A DNA stretch of 64,000 nucleotides from Vallitalea longa (GTDB lineage: Bacteria; Bacillota; Clostridia; Lachnospirales; Vallitaleaceae), in contig NZ_BRLB01000001.1 in the NCBI RefSeq assembly GCF_027923465.1, forward strand, positions 992,001-1,056,000, given 5' to 3'. Positions within the stretch are counted from its first letter, which is position 1. The number at the start of each line of letters is the position of its first letter. The notes below the pieces were generated by a model. It did not search any database. It saw only the letters and a list, made by a program, of their open reading frames with translations, and was not told the DNA's origin. Of the stretch, positions 37,094-45,673 are shown piece after piece. The translations under genes and the position numbers were made by a program.

Positions 37094-38113
37094 TTAAAAC
37101 ATTATTCTTTTTTTCTGTTTACCGCCATCATAGATAGCGCATATCATTTTCTGAGTTTTATAGGCTTCTTCACCAGTAATATCAGGCTTCGTACCATTCA
37201 ATAAACTATTATAATAATTTTTGATTTGTTTTATATGGCTTACTCCCCAATAACTTTTTACATTTCCATAATCAAATGTCTCATTTGGATCTGCATCAGC
37301 TATAAATGTTCTGCCATCATTAAATTTAATAGTAGCCTTATCCGCTTTCATACTAGCGATTCCATTTTCACAATAAATCTCTATCTCTACAGGAGCATCA
37401 TATCCATAATAATTAATAGCGTAAAATCCTGTAAATATACCGTTCTTGTATTTTATTACACCTTCTGCTGAATCTTCAACTTCGATGATTTCATGTGCTC
37501 TATTACTTATATTTGCGTCTATGTATTCAATTTCACTATCTATAAGCCAACGCATCAAATCCATAGTGTGGATAGCTTGGTCAATAATGACTCCGCCGCC
37601 TTCTTTGTCCCAAGTTCCCTTCCAATCGCTTTTTGTATAATATTCGTCTGACCTATCCCATGTTACTGATAGCTTACCAGATATTATTTTACCTAATTCG
37701 CCAGATTCCAAAGTACGTTTAATGAGCTGTGAACCTTTATTATATCTATTTTGGAATATGACACCAAGGGTAACATCATTATCTTTAGCTGTATCAATCA
37801 TTTTCTTAGCGTCTTCCAATTTTATTGACATAGGTTTTTCAGTTAGAACATTAACTTTCTTCTGTGCTGCATAAATGGCTATTGGTGGATGCATATAATG
37901 AGGTGTACATATATGAATGACATCCAAATTCTCTTTATCAATCATTTCTTTATAATCCGTATAATACTTACATCCTAGTTCTTGTGATTTTGCCTTTGCT
38001 CTATCTTCCTTAATATCACATATTGCTACAACTTCAGTGCATTCAAGCTCATTTACAGGATAAGCATGCATTGGATAAATGTTTCCACATCCTACAATCC
38101 CAACTCTAAACAT
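37094..38113 (-). CDS. Gfo/Idh/MocA-family oxidoreductase (A)
   Basis: 339 aa. N-terminal Rossmann fold with GIVGCGNI, the conserved TEKPMS segment with the catalytic-site lysine, and GGGVIIDQAIHTMDLMRW carrying the family's Asp and His. GGAGATGAG precedes the ATG. Members are NAD(P)-dependent sugar or inositol dehydrogenases, often oxidising C3 of a glycoside. It is the last gene of the carbohydrate locus, behind a TIM-barrel isomerase and a second family member; no specific substrate is assignable. Confidence 0.9.
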   Translation of the reverse strand: MFRVGIVGCGNIYPMHAYPVNELECTEVVAICDIKEDRAKAKSQELGCKYYTDYKEMIDKENLDVIHICTPHYMHPPIAIYAAQKKVNVLTEKPMSIKLEDAKKMIDTAKDNDVTLGVIFQNRYNKGSQLIKRTLESGELGKIISGKLSVTWDRSDEYYTKSDWKGTWDKEGGGVIIDQAIHTMDLMRWLIDSEIEYIDANISNRAHEIIEVEDSAEGVIKYKNGIFTGFYAINYYGYDAPVEIEIYCENGIASMKADKATIKFNDGRTFIADADPNETFDYGNVKSYWGVSHIKQIKNYYNSLLNGTKPDITGEEAYKTQKMICAIYDGGKQKKRIMF

Positions 38114-38243
38114 TGTTACTCATCTCCATCATTAATATAGTTTTTACTTTATATGTTAGCTCTATTATAACTATTTATTATACTACAAACTATTACATCA
38201 TATCAACTAAATGATACTAGAAAGATTAATGTTTCTTATATGT

Positions 38244-39209
38244 TTATGCCCACCACATTCCACTAGTACTTTCAAAAGTCATGACTTCTTTTAAAAATGT
38301 TACTGCTTTTGTTAATCCTTCGTTAACAGACATTAATGAATCTTCATGCTCGATACTGATAGCGTAATCATAACCTACCATCCTAAGTGCACTGACTATA
38401 TCTTTCCATGTAGAATAATCATTACCGTAACCAACTGTTCTGAATATCCAAGAACGATTTATTTCATCACCATAGTGTCTAGTATCAAGAACTCCATTTA
38501 CCGCACAGTTGATTTTATCTATTTTTGTATCTTTTGCATGGAAATGGAAAATACAATCTCCTAATTCTCTTATGGCAGCTACAGGATCGATTCCTTGCCA
38601 GAATAGATGGCTTGGATCAAAGTTAGCTCCTATTTCTTCACCGACTGCATTACGAAGTTTCAATAGAGTATATGGATTATATACACAGAAACCAGGATGC
38701 ATCTCAAATGCGATCTTATTGACACCATGCTCTTTTGCGAAAGCTACTGCCTTTTTCCAATAAGGTATCAATACTTCATTCCATTGATATTCTAAGATTC
38801 TAGAAAAATCATCTGGCCATGGACAAGTTACCCAGTTAGGTGTTTTGTCATCTTTGGAACCACCTGGACAACCTGAGAATGTATTTATTTGATTAATACC
38901 AAGTTTTTCAGCTAGTAATATAGTTTTCTCAAAATCATCATGGAATTTCTTAGCTACTTCTTTATCAGGGTGTACTGGGTTTCCATGACAGCTTAATGCA
39001 CTTATTTCCATATCATATTTCTTGACAGTGTTCTTGAATTCTTCTAACTTGGCATCATCGTGAAGTAATATATCTGGGTTGGCATGAGCTGTACCTGGAT
39101 ATCCTCCTGCTCCTATTTCAACCATAGTAACGCCTAATTTATTTAGATATTTTAGTGCCTCATCTAGTGGTTGGCTATTTAATAATGGTGTAAATACTCC
39201 TAATTTCAT
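38244..39209 (-). CDS. Sugar phosphate isomerase/epimerase-family TIM-barrel protein
   Basis: 321 aa, AAGGAAGGAG before the ATG. Xylose-isomerase-like barrel with the metal ligands visible in FEMHPG, NFDPSHLFWQG, FHFHAKDT and SIEHED. Despite the name, relatives include inosose and keto-sugar enzymes and subunits of keto-glycoside-cleaving systems. It lies between two Gfo/Idh/MocA genes, so it probably acts on their keto product; that is inference. Confidence 0.88.
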   Translation of the reverse strand: MKLGVFTPLLNSQPLDEALKYLNKLGVTMVEIGAGGYPGTAHANPDILLHDDAKLEEFKNTVKKYDMEISALSCHGNPVHPDKEVAKKFHDDFEKTILLAEKLGINQINTFSGCPGGSKDDKTPNWVTCPWPDDFSRILEYQWNEVLIPYWKKAVAFAKEHGVNKIAFEMHPGFCVYNPYTLLKLRNAVGEEIGANFDPSHLFWQGIDPVAAIRELGDCIFHFHAKDTKIDKINCAVNGVLDTRHYGDEINRSWIFRTVGYGNDYSTWKDIVSALRMVGYDYAISIEHEDSLMSVNEGLTKAVTFLKEVMTFESTSGMWWA

Positions 39210-39248
39210 AATATGTACTCCTTCCTTAATAATAATTTATTGTATTTG

Positions 39249-40331
39249 TTAATCTAATACTATTTCTTTTCCAATTTTTGCTGATTTATAGATAGCTTCT
39301 AATATCTTAGTGACTACTAAAGCTTCTTCAGGCTTAACTACTGGTTCTGTATCATTGATGATACAATCTATGAAACTTTTTGCTTCGACTTCAGCAGGAT
39401 TACAGCTATCGCCTTCAAAGAAATCTACTCCATCAGCACTTAGCCCAGGTTTTTTCACATATAATTTACCAAGATCGGCCCCATTTATTCTAAGTCCATC
39501 TTTCATGTCAGCTCCTGCTTTTGTTCCACAAAGTGTTGTCTTAGCTTCTCCTGTTTCAAGAGTATTAAGTGCCCAACTTGATTCTAGAATTATTGTAGCA
39601 CCATCTTCCATAGTTACAAATCCGAATGCTGAATCTTCTACAGTGAATTCATCTTGTTTCCAGTCTCCCCAAGCATTACCTGTATCTCTTTGGTCTCCTA
39701 ATTTTTTATAAGTAGTACCTACTACTCTTACTGGTTTATAGTTATCCATACACCATAGAGTCAAATCAAGAGCGTGTGTTCCGATATCTATCAAAGGACC
39801 TCCACCTTGTTCTTCTTCGTTAAGGAATACACCCCATGTTGGTACTGCTCTTCTTCTTATGGCATGTGCCTTAGCGAAGTATACATCTCCTAGGTCCCCT
39901 CTTTGGCAAGCTTTCTTTAGATATTGTGAATCAGCTCTAAATCTATTTTGATAACCTATGGTAAGCTTTTTGCCTGTCCTCTTGGCTGCTTCTACCATTG
40001 CTTCTGCTTCTTTTACTGTCTTAGCCATTGGTTTTTCACACATTACATGACAACCTGCTTCAAGAGCATCTATAGTAATGAAACTATGTTCTCTATTAGG
40101 AGTACATACATATACTACATCCAAATTATTATCCGCTAACATTTTCTTATAGTCAGTATAGCATTTGGCATCAGATTTTCCAAAATCTTTACTAGCTTTC
40201 ACTGCTCTTTCTTCCACAATGTCACAAAAAGCAATTAATTCAACTTGTTCAACTTTCTTGATACTTGGCATATGCTTTCCATTAGCTATACCTCCACAAC
40301 CTATAATACCAGCTTTTAACTTATCACTCAT
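39249..40331 (-). CDS. Gfo/Idh/MocA-family oxidoreductase (B)
   Basis: 360 aa, CAAGGAGG before the ATG. Rossmann motif GIIGCGGIANGKH, MCEKPMAKT, and GGGPLIDIGTHALDLTLW with the Asp/His active-site pair. Only moderately similar to oxidoreductase A, so the two likely act at different steps or in opposite directions. Follows the LacI gene by 57 bases and is probably under its promoter. Confidence 0.9.
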   Translation of the reverse strand: MSDKLKAGIIGCGGIANGKHMPSIKKVEQVELIAFCDIVEERAVKASKDFGKSDAKCYTDYKKMLADNNLDVVYVCTPNREHSFITIDALEAGCHVMCEKPMAKTVKEAEAMVEAAKRTGKKLTIGYQNRFRADSQYLKKACQRGDLGDVYFAKAHAIRRRAVPTWGVFLNEEEQGGGPLIDIGTHALDLTLWCMDNYKPVRVVGTTYKKLGDQRDTGNAWGDWKQDEFTVEDSAFGFVTMEDGATIILESSWALNTLETGEAKTTLCGTKAGADMKDGLRINGADLGKLYVKKPGLSADGVDFFEGDSCNPAEVEAKSFIDCIINDTEPVVKPEEALVVTKILEAIYKSAKIGKEIVLD

Positions 40332-40388
40332 TATTATGATTCCTCCTTGTGTTTTTCATATTTTATATAAATTTGTTTCATATATTAT

Positions 40389-41387
40389 TTAATGTACAGA
40401 TGGAAGTGTTGATTCTCTGACAATAAGTTCATGTTCAAGCTTTACTATATAACTACTATTCAGATTTCCTTTAATTCTTTCAAACATTATTTCCATTGTT
40501 TTCTTACCAATATCATATCTAGGTTGTGCTATAGTCGTGATGGATGGCTCATACATAGGTGCTATACTATTATTATCAAATCCCATAATAGCTACATCCT
40601 TGGGGACTTTCAGCCCTTGTCTTTTTAATTCTTTTATAGCACCCACTGCAACTAAATCTGATATACAAAAAACTGCTGTCGGTGGTTCTTCTAGTTCAAA
40701 TAATTGTTTTATTCCTCTTATTCCACCTTTATAAGAAAAGTTTTGATAAACGATGTATTCATCATTAAGTTGCAATGAAGCATCTTTTAATGCTCTTCTG
40801 TAGCCATTCATCCTATCATAAGATGATCCTACATTATTGACTGTTATCATAGCTATTTTCCTATGACCTAGCTTGATTAAATGTGAAGTAGCATCATAAC
40901 CTGCAACTTCATTATCTATAGTTATAATAGGAGCTTTTATGTCCTTATTATATTCATTACATAATACAACAGGATATTGTTCGGCTAACTTGTTAAATTC
41001 TTTAGTACCCATAGCAGTACAAGCGAAAATTACTCCGTCTACTAGTTTATTTCTAAGAAAATCAAGATAGACATTTTCCAGATTAATATCTGTATTGGTA
41101 TTACAGATTAAAACATTATATCCATTTTCATGTGCTGTATCTTCCATTCCCTTTACGATCTTAGAATAAAATGGATTAGCTATATTTTCTAGTAACACTA
41201 ATATCATTCTTGTTTCTGATCGTCTTAAGTTCCTTCCTAATAGATTTGGCTGATAGTTCAATTCATCAATAACAGATTGAACTTTATTTCTAGTATTCAC
41301 TGAGACTGCTCCACTATTATTCAGTACTCTAGAAACAGTAGCAACAGATACGCCTGCTTGTTTAGCCACCTCTTGTATAGTTGGCAT
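40389..41387 (-). CDS. LacI-family transcriptional regulator
   Basis: 332 aa, TTAGGAGGT before the ATG. The helix-turn-helix reads IQEVAKQAGVSVATVSRVLN, followed by a hinge helix and a periplasmic-binding-protein-like sugar sensor domain. Two LacI-type sites lie in its own promoter region, so autoregulation is likely, and a perfect site lies in the promoter of the transport operon. It heads the catabolic genes at the end of the locus. Confidence 0.93.
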   Translation of the reverse strand: MPTIQEVAKQAGVSVATVSRVLNNSGAVSVNTRNKVQSVIDELNYQPNLLGRNLRRSETRMILVLLENIANPFYSKIVKGMEDTAHENGYNVLICNTNTDINLENVYLDFLRNKLVDGVIFACTAMGTKEFNKLAEQYPVVLCNEYNKDIKAPIITIDNEVAGYDATSHLIKLGHRKIAMITVNNVGSSYDRMNGYRRALKDASLQLNDEYIVYQNFSYKGGIRGIKQLFELEEPPTAVFCISDLVAVGAIKELKRQGLKVPKDVAIMGFDNNSIAPMYEPSITTIAQPRYDIGKKTMEIMFERIKGNLNSSYIVKLEHELIVRESTLPSVH

Positions 41388-41407
41388 ACTTAACCTCCTA
41401 ATATTTT

Positions 41408-41421
41408 TGTAATTGTTTACA
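41408..41421. promoter_or_regulatory. LacI-type operator downstream of the lacI start site
   Basis: TGTAATTGTTTACA matches the cre/LacI pattern TGWAANCGNTNWCA except at one central base. It is in the leader, 21 bases before the ATG, and its start is 55 bases from that of the next site. Confidence 0.5.
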
Positions 41422-41462
41422 TTAATTTACTATTATGCCTGATTTTTTACTAATATAGCTTA

Positions 41463-41476
41463 TGTAATCCGTTACA
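41463..41476. promoter_or_regulatory. LacI-type operator at the lacI transcription start
   Basis: TGTAATCCGTTACA, a TGTAA-N4-TTACA palindrome with one mismatch to TGWAANCGNTNWCA. It begins four bases after the -10 element, where bound repressor would block initiation. Confidence 0.55.
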
Positions 41477-41479
41477 CTT

Positions 41480-41508
41480 AATTTACAACAAATATCTACT
41501 AATGTCAA
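41480..41508 (-). promoter_or_regulatory. Promoter of the lacI-oxidoreductase genes
   Basis: Minus strand TTGACA (41508-41503), 17-base spacer, TAAATT (41485-41480). It gives the downstream genes a start site independent of the long transport operon. Confidence 0.7.
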
Positions 41509-41532
41509 CAGTATTTTTATAATTATATTATA

Positions 41533-42516
41533 TTATTCTCCAGTAATACCTGTCTTATCTATACTCTCTACAAACCATCTTTGTATGAACAGATACAATG
41601 CCGCCAACGGAATGATTGAAAGTATTGTTCCCGCAAATATTTTGGCTTCAGTAAAATTAAGATTAGGATTGACACTTGCATCTCCTTTAACACTTTGGGA
41701 TATGACCTGCCCAAAATTATTTTGTAGATTACCCAACAACATAGGTACTGTCTTTAATTTTCCATCCAAGTATAGTGATGTGGAGAATGTTTCGTTCCAA
41801 TATAATGAGAAACTATATACACATACTATAATCAATGCAGGTCCTGCCATAGGTACAGCTATTTTGATAAATGTCTTGAATGGTCCTGCTCCATCTATAA
41901 ATGCGGCTTCCTCTAGAGACTTAGGTATCATTTTAAAGAACTGATAGAAAATCAGAATGAAAAGTGCTGCCTGTTCTCCCTGCCCTGTCAGTGCTGGAAT
42001 CAATATGGCACCTAGATTACCCTTCAATCCTAATGCAGAATATATCTGGAATCTAGGTATGAAAAATAACGTCTTGGGTACTATGAACGTAAATAGCATT
42101 AACACAAGCACTAACTTCTTGCCTCTAAAATCGAATCTTGCCAATCCATAACCTATAACTCCTGATGAAATAGCTACACATAACATTGAAAGTCCTGCCA
42201 ATAGAGCTGTCGTAAAATAAGAGTTAGGTAGATTAAGAGCTTTCCATGTCATTTTATAATTGAATGTATATAGTTTGGAAGGTATCCATTGTACTGTATT
42301 ATCGACTAAGTCAATATTAGACATGAGACTTATGGATATCATATATATAAGTGGATATAGAAACACGAAACTGAATACAATCAGTATAAAATATACGCAT
42401 AACTTATAAATGAAACCATCATTATTCTTCATACCGAACAGGAATTTTTTCATACCTGGTTTCTTCTTTCCAAGAAAATCTTTAGTCTCACTGTAATGCT
42501 GTTTTAATCTATCCAT
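41533..42516 (-). CDS. Carbohydrate ABC transporter permease, MalG type (pair B)
   Basis: About 327 aa from the ATG at 42516, seven bases after GGAGG; a TTG at 42522 overlaps that site. A basic N-terminal extension of about 45 residues precedes six transmembrane helices. The EAA loop EEAAFIDGAGPFKTFIKIAVP is the docking site for an ATPase. Last gene of the transport operon. With the preceding MalF-type gene it forms one permease pair; no ATPase gene is nearby. Confidence 0.9.
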   Translation of the reverse strand: MDRLKQHYSETKDFLGKKKPGMKKFLFGMKNNDGFIYKLCVYFILIVFSFVFLYPLIYMISISLMSNIDLVDNTVQWIPSKLYTFNYKMTWKALNLPNSYFTTALLAGLSMLCVAISSGVIGYGLARFDFRGKKLVLVLMLFTFIVPKTLFFIPRFQIYSALGLKGNLGAILIPALTGQGEQAALFILIFYQFFKMIPKSLEEAAFIDGAGPFKTFIKIAVPMAGPALIIVCVYSFSLYWNETFSTSLYLDGKLKTVPMLLGNLQNNFGQVISQSVKGDASVNPNLNFTEAKIFAGTILSIIPLAALYLFIQRWFVESIDKTGITGE

Positions 42517-42518
42517 CG

Positions 42519-43415
42519 TCAAACCTCCTTACTATTCTTTCTGCTTCTAGTAATGAAATACAGAATACTGATTAAGATAATCTGAAGGAAGGAATACAGA
42601 ATTGATAATGCGGATGCATACCCTTCTCTTCTTGAACCATCATATTTTGATTCCATTATTATATTATTGATAGTATTAGTTTCAAAATTAGCAAGAAAGA
42701 CTACTATAAAAATAACCACAACACTTACAAGAGGATAAATATTAGGTAAGGTAATCTTCCAGAACGTACTCCATGAAGATGCTCCATCGATTGCTGAAGC
42801 TTCATAGACACTTCTATCTATCTTCTGCAATGCCGCAAGAAAAATAAGTATAGGTACAGCACTATACCATAATAATTCAACTACTGTATTGAAAATCAAT
42901 ACTATCCCTAAAGTTATCGTTTTATTGGGAACGACCATAGAGATGACATCGACAATAGCTTCATTGATATTTATGGACATACCTCCGTACTCGCTCATAT
43001 TTTTCATTAGCTCACCATTCAAAATGATAATGGGCAAGAAGAACAATAATCGAAAAAAAGCTGTTCCTTTAACTTTTTGATTCAAAAGCATTGCAATAAT
43101 AATGGATAAAGCTATAATTACTGGAACATATAATAGAGTAGTCATAAAGAAATTCTGAGCTTCAACTACAAAATCCACATCTTCAAATAATATACGTCTG
43201 AAATTATCCAAACCGATCCACTCATACTTCCACCCTGTTTCATTTCCATAAAAAACATTATTGAAACTCATATAGATTGTCTTATATAAGGGATAGGCTA
43301 CAAAAGCAATGAAACCGACTATCCATGGACTGATGAAACACAGTCCTGTCAAACCTCTCTTGCGTTTTAAATTGAATCTATTTCTTTTACCAATCTTTTT
43401 TTGTTTTTTTATCAT
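42519..43415 (-). CDS. Carbohydrate ABC transporter permease, MalF type (pair B)
   Basis: 298 aa, six transmembrane helices after a basic start; EAA loop YEASAIDGASSWSTFWKITLP. The ATG overlaps the DUF5696 stop by four bases (ATGA) and has no strong ribosome site of its own, so translation is probably coupled. Pair B is separated from pair A by the Yip1-type and DUF5696 genes. Confidence 0.9.
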   Translation of the reverse strand: MIKKQKKIGKRNRFNLKRKRGLTGLCFISPWIVGFIAFVAYPLYKTIYMSFNNVFYGNETGWKYEWIGLDNFRRILFEDVDFVVEAQNFFMTTLLYVPVIIALSIIIAMLLNQKVKGTAFFRLLFFLPIIILNGELMKNMSEYGGMSININEAIVDVISMVVPNKTITLGIVLIFNTVVELLWYSAVPILIFLAALQKIDRSVYEASAIDGASSWSTFWKITLPNIYPLVSVVVIFIVVFLANFETNTINNIIMESKYDGSRREGYASALSILYSFLQIILISILYFITRSRKNSKEV

Positions 43416-45673
43416 AAGACCACGAATCCTTTTCCCTTAATGGTTACATTATTATAGGTATAATCAAAATCATTATAATTGATGATTATCTTCTTATTGT
43501 TAGCATATTTCGTCATGACAACATTATCATCAATGTAAGTATGATCGATTAACTCACTTCCCATAACTTGACTTAATACTCCATTGATCTTCTCATAATA
43601 ATCATCTATTCTTTCTCTTAGATATTTATACTGAGAGACATAAACATTGGATGAATCTGTGTGTTTGATACTGTATGTAGGTTCCCCAGTCAAGATAAAT
43701 GAAGGATATACACCAAATTCTATTAATCTCAAAATTGATTCTTTATCATTAGATGAAAAATTCATATATGGTGAATACATATCCATCTTACCGCTTATTA
43801 CAAGGGATACTAGAGGTATGGTTTTATCTATGAACATTAGGTTGGATGAATAAATCGGTGTTTCATAACTATCTGTCATATATGGATATAGATATGAATC
43901 AGCCTTGTATATATTGGTTTCTATACCATTATCGTCTAGATAACCCATAACATTCTTGATATATTCCATACTCTCATTACTATATCCGATAGTCCCTTTA
44001 TCATAATGAGTAAACAGACTTCCTGTAAATCCGTCAAAAGCAATTGAGTCAATACCATATCTTTTTATTCTCTTCACATCACTCTTGGCGAAATCCATAA
44101 AATATTTCGGATCATTCAAATAATTATAGAATCCCAGTTCATCATTTTTTACATTAAGGTCTTGTCTGCTCATCTTGCTAGCAGTACATTTAGTTTTCTC
44201 ATGGTTGGTTCTTGCATAGTTCATATAATAATTGAACTTGATATCATTATCATCATAATAATCAAGTACTTCCTTTAATTTCTTATCTCCACCTAATTTT
44301 TTGAGAACTCCAAATCTATAAGCTTCTTTGTCAGCAACATAAGTCTTGAATGATATGTTTAAGTTATTTTTTCCACTCTCTATCAATTCTTCTGCGATTT
44401 CTTTTGATTGTTCATAAGATGTTGCTTCTACATTTTCCACACTGAATGTACCCATTTCTGTTTCATTATTGATAAAATCTGTTTTTAATGGTATATTTAA
44501 TTTTTTAGTATCATTTTTATTGCTGAATCCATATTTGTTGTCAAGGAAACAACTATATCCTTTTGCTACACCTACATAATCGGCTTTGTCACCGTTAAGA
44601 AAAACATAACGCTGTACCATATCGAATTTATTAGGTTCTCTCTGAAAACCTAAAACATGCTGTTCTTCATCAACTCTGCTCTGGAATTGAGAATAAGCAG
44701 TTCTATAATTATAAGAGAAATATGACTGATAATACTCTGTAGAAACATTTTTGGAAACATAATTATAAGTTGCATAACTAGCTCCGTTTTCTGCAATTAC
44801 TAGAACACCTGCTTCATCTTCCTCATGTATTATTCCATATATGGGAAGTACAATATTCTCTAATGGTTTTACAGAAATATCTTCAAACTCTAATGTATTT
44901 TCATAGCCTAGGTCTTTACCATAAACAGGAGCCACATAGCCTGTTGCATACTTGGGAGTTTCGTCAAGTCTGATAGTTGCACCTGAACCGTCTGGTATTA
45001 CTATATAACCGTTTTCCTGAACTTTGGTGGAACCGAAAAAAGGATAGAGCAGGATTTCATTGATAGATACGTCATTATTGCCAGGAGTCCATAACTTTTC
45101 GCTATATTCTTCTATACTCTCTCTAGGTATGGTTGCAATCAGGTCTCCACCTTGTATCTCAACAATGAGATTGAACTTAATCTGTGGTTTCGTGAAATCA
45201 ATGGCAACTGAGAATCCATTATCAAGTTTCTCATAAGTCTTATCTACACCGTCATTCAGAACCGTCCTTTTTCCTGGAGTGAATTTATCATAAGTTATAA
45301 CAGAAATACCTGATTTTATATAATTTAACATTTCTTTACTTATATTTTTTTCTTCAGCATTCATATCCACATCATAGGAATACCATGTGTAACCATTGAT
45401 TTTATTTCTTACTGCTATGGCTATACAATCTTTATCCAGATATAATTCCAGCTGATCATTTTCAGCCATTTTTTCAAATGAATCAGGTATCAAGAAATTA
45501 TAATCATCCTTTTCATCAATAGGTATATCATTATTAACAACAACACTGGTATAATCATACTTTTTCATAGAAATTCTTTCAGGAGCTTTGTCAAAATATT
45601 TCTTTACACCTATTACCAACAATACTGCCATGATTAAAAAAACAAATACATAAGTAGTTTTTTTGTTTTTCAT
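43412..45673 (-). CDS. DUF5696 protein, membrane-anchored, probably glycoside-hydrolase-like
   Basis: 753 aa with one N-terminal transmembrane helix (about 6-24) and the rest outside. Residues about 60-370 look like a beta-rich domain with an insert; about 380-690 read as a TIM-barrel-like region with segments FNYYMNYARTNHEK, YGIDSIAFDGFTGSLFTHYD and DDNGIETNIYKADSY; the tail is a short beta domain ending NVTIKGKGFVVL. Layout and the lone Asp in IAFDGF suggest a retaining glycosidase-like fold, but I know of no proven activity. Coupled by ATGA overlaps to both neighbours in a sugar-uptake operon, so it probably trims or holds the transported glycan at the cell surface. Confidence 0.7.
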   Translation of the reverse strand: MKNKKTTYVFVFLIMAVLLVIGVKKYFDKAPERISMKKYDYTSVVVNNDIPIDEKDDYNFLIPDSFEKMAENDQLELYLDKDCIAIAVRNKINGYTWYSYDVDMNAEEKNISKEMLNYIKSGISVITYDKFTPGKRTVLNDGVDKTYEKLDNGFSVAIDFTKPQIKFNLIVEIQGGDLIATIPRESIEEYSEKLWTPGNNDVSINEILLYPFFGSTKVQENGYIVIPDGSGATIRLDETPKYATGYVAPVYGKDLGYENTLEFEDISVKPLENIVLPIYGIIHEEDEAGVLVIAENGASYATYNYVSKNVSTEYYQSYFSYNYRTAYSQFQSRVDEEQHVLGFQREPNKFDMVQRYVFLNGDKADYVGVAKGYSCFLDNKYGFSNKNDTKKLNIPLKTDFINNETEMGTFSVENVEATSYEQSKEIAEELIESGKNNLNISFKTYVADKEAYRFGVLKKLGGDKKLKEVLDYYDDNDIKFNYYMNYARTNHEKTKCTASKMSRQDLNVKNDELGFYNYLNDPKYFMDFAKSDVKRIKRYGIDSIAFDGFTGSLFTHYDKGTIGYSNESMEYIKNVMGYLDDNGIETNIYKADSYLYPYMTDSYETPIYSSNLMFIDKTIPLVSLVISGKMDMYSPYMNFSSNDKESILRLIEFGVYPSFILTGEPTYSIKHTDSSNVYVSQYKYLRERIDDYYEKINGVLSQVMGSELIDHTYIDDNVVMTKYANNKKIIINYNDFDYTYNNVTIKGKGFVVL

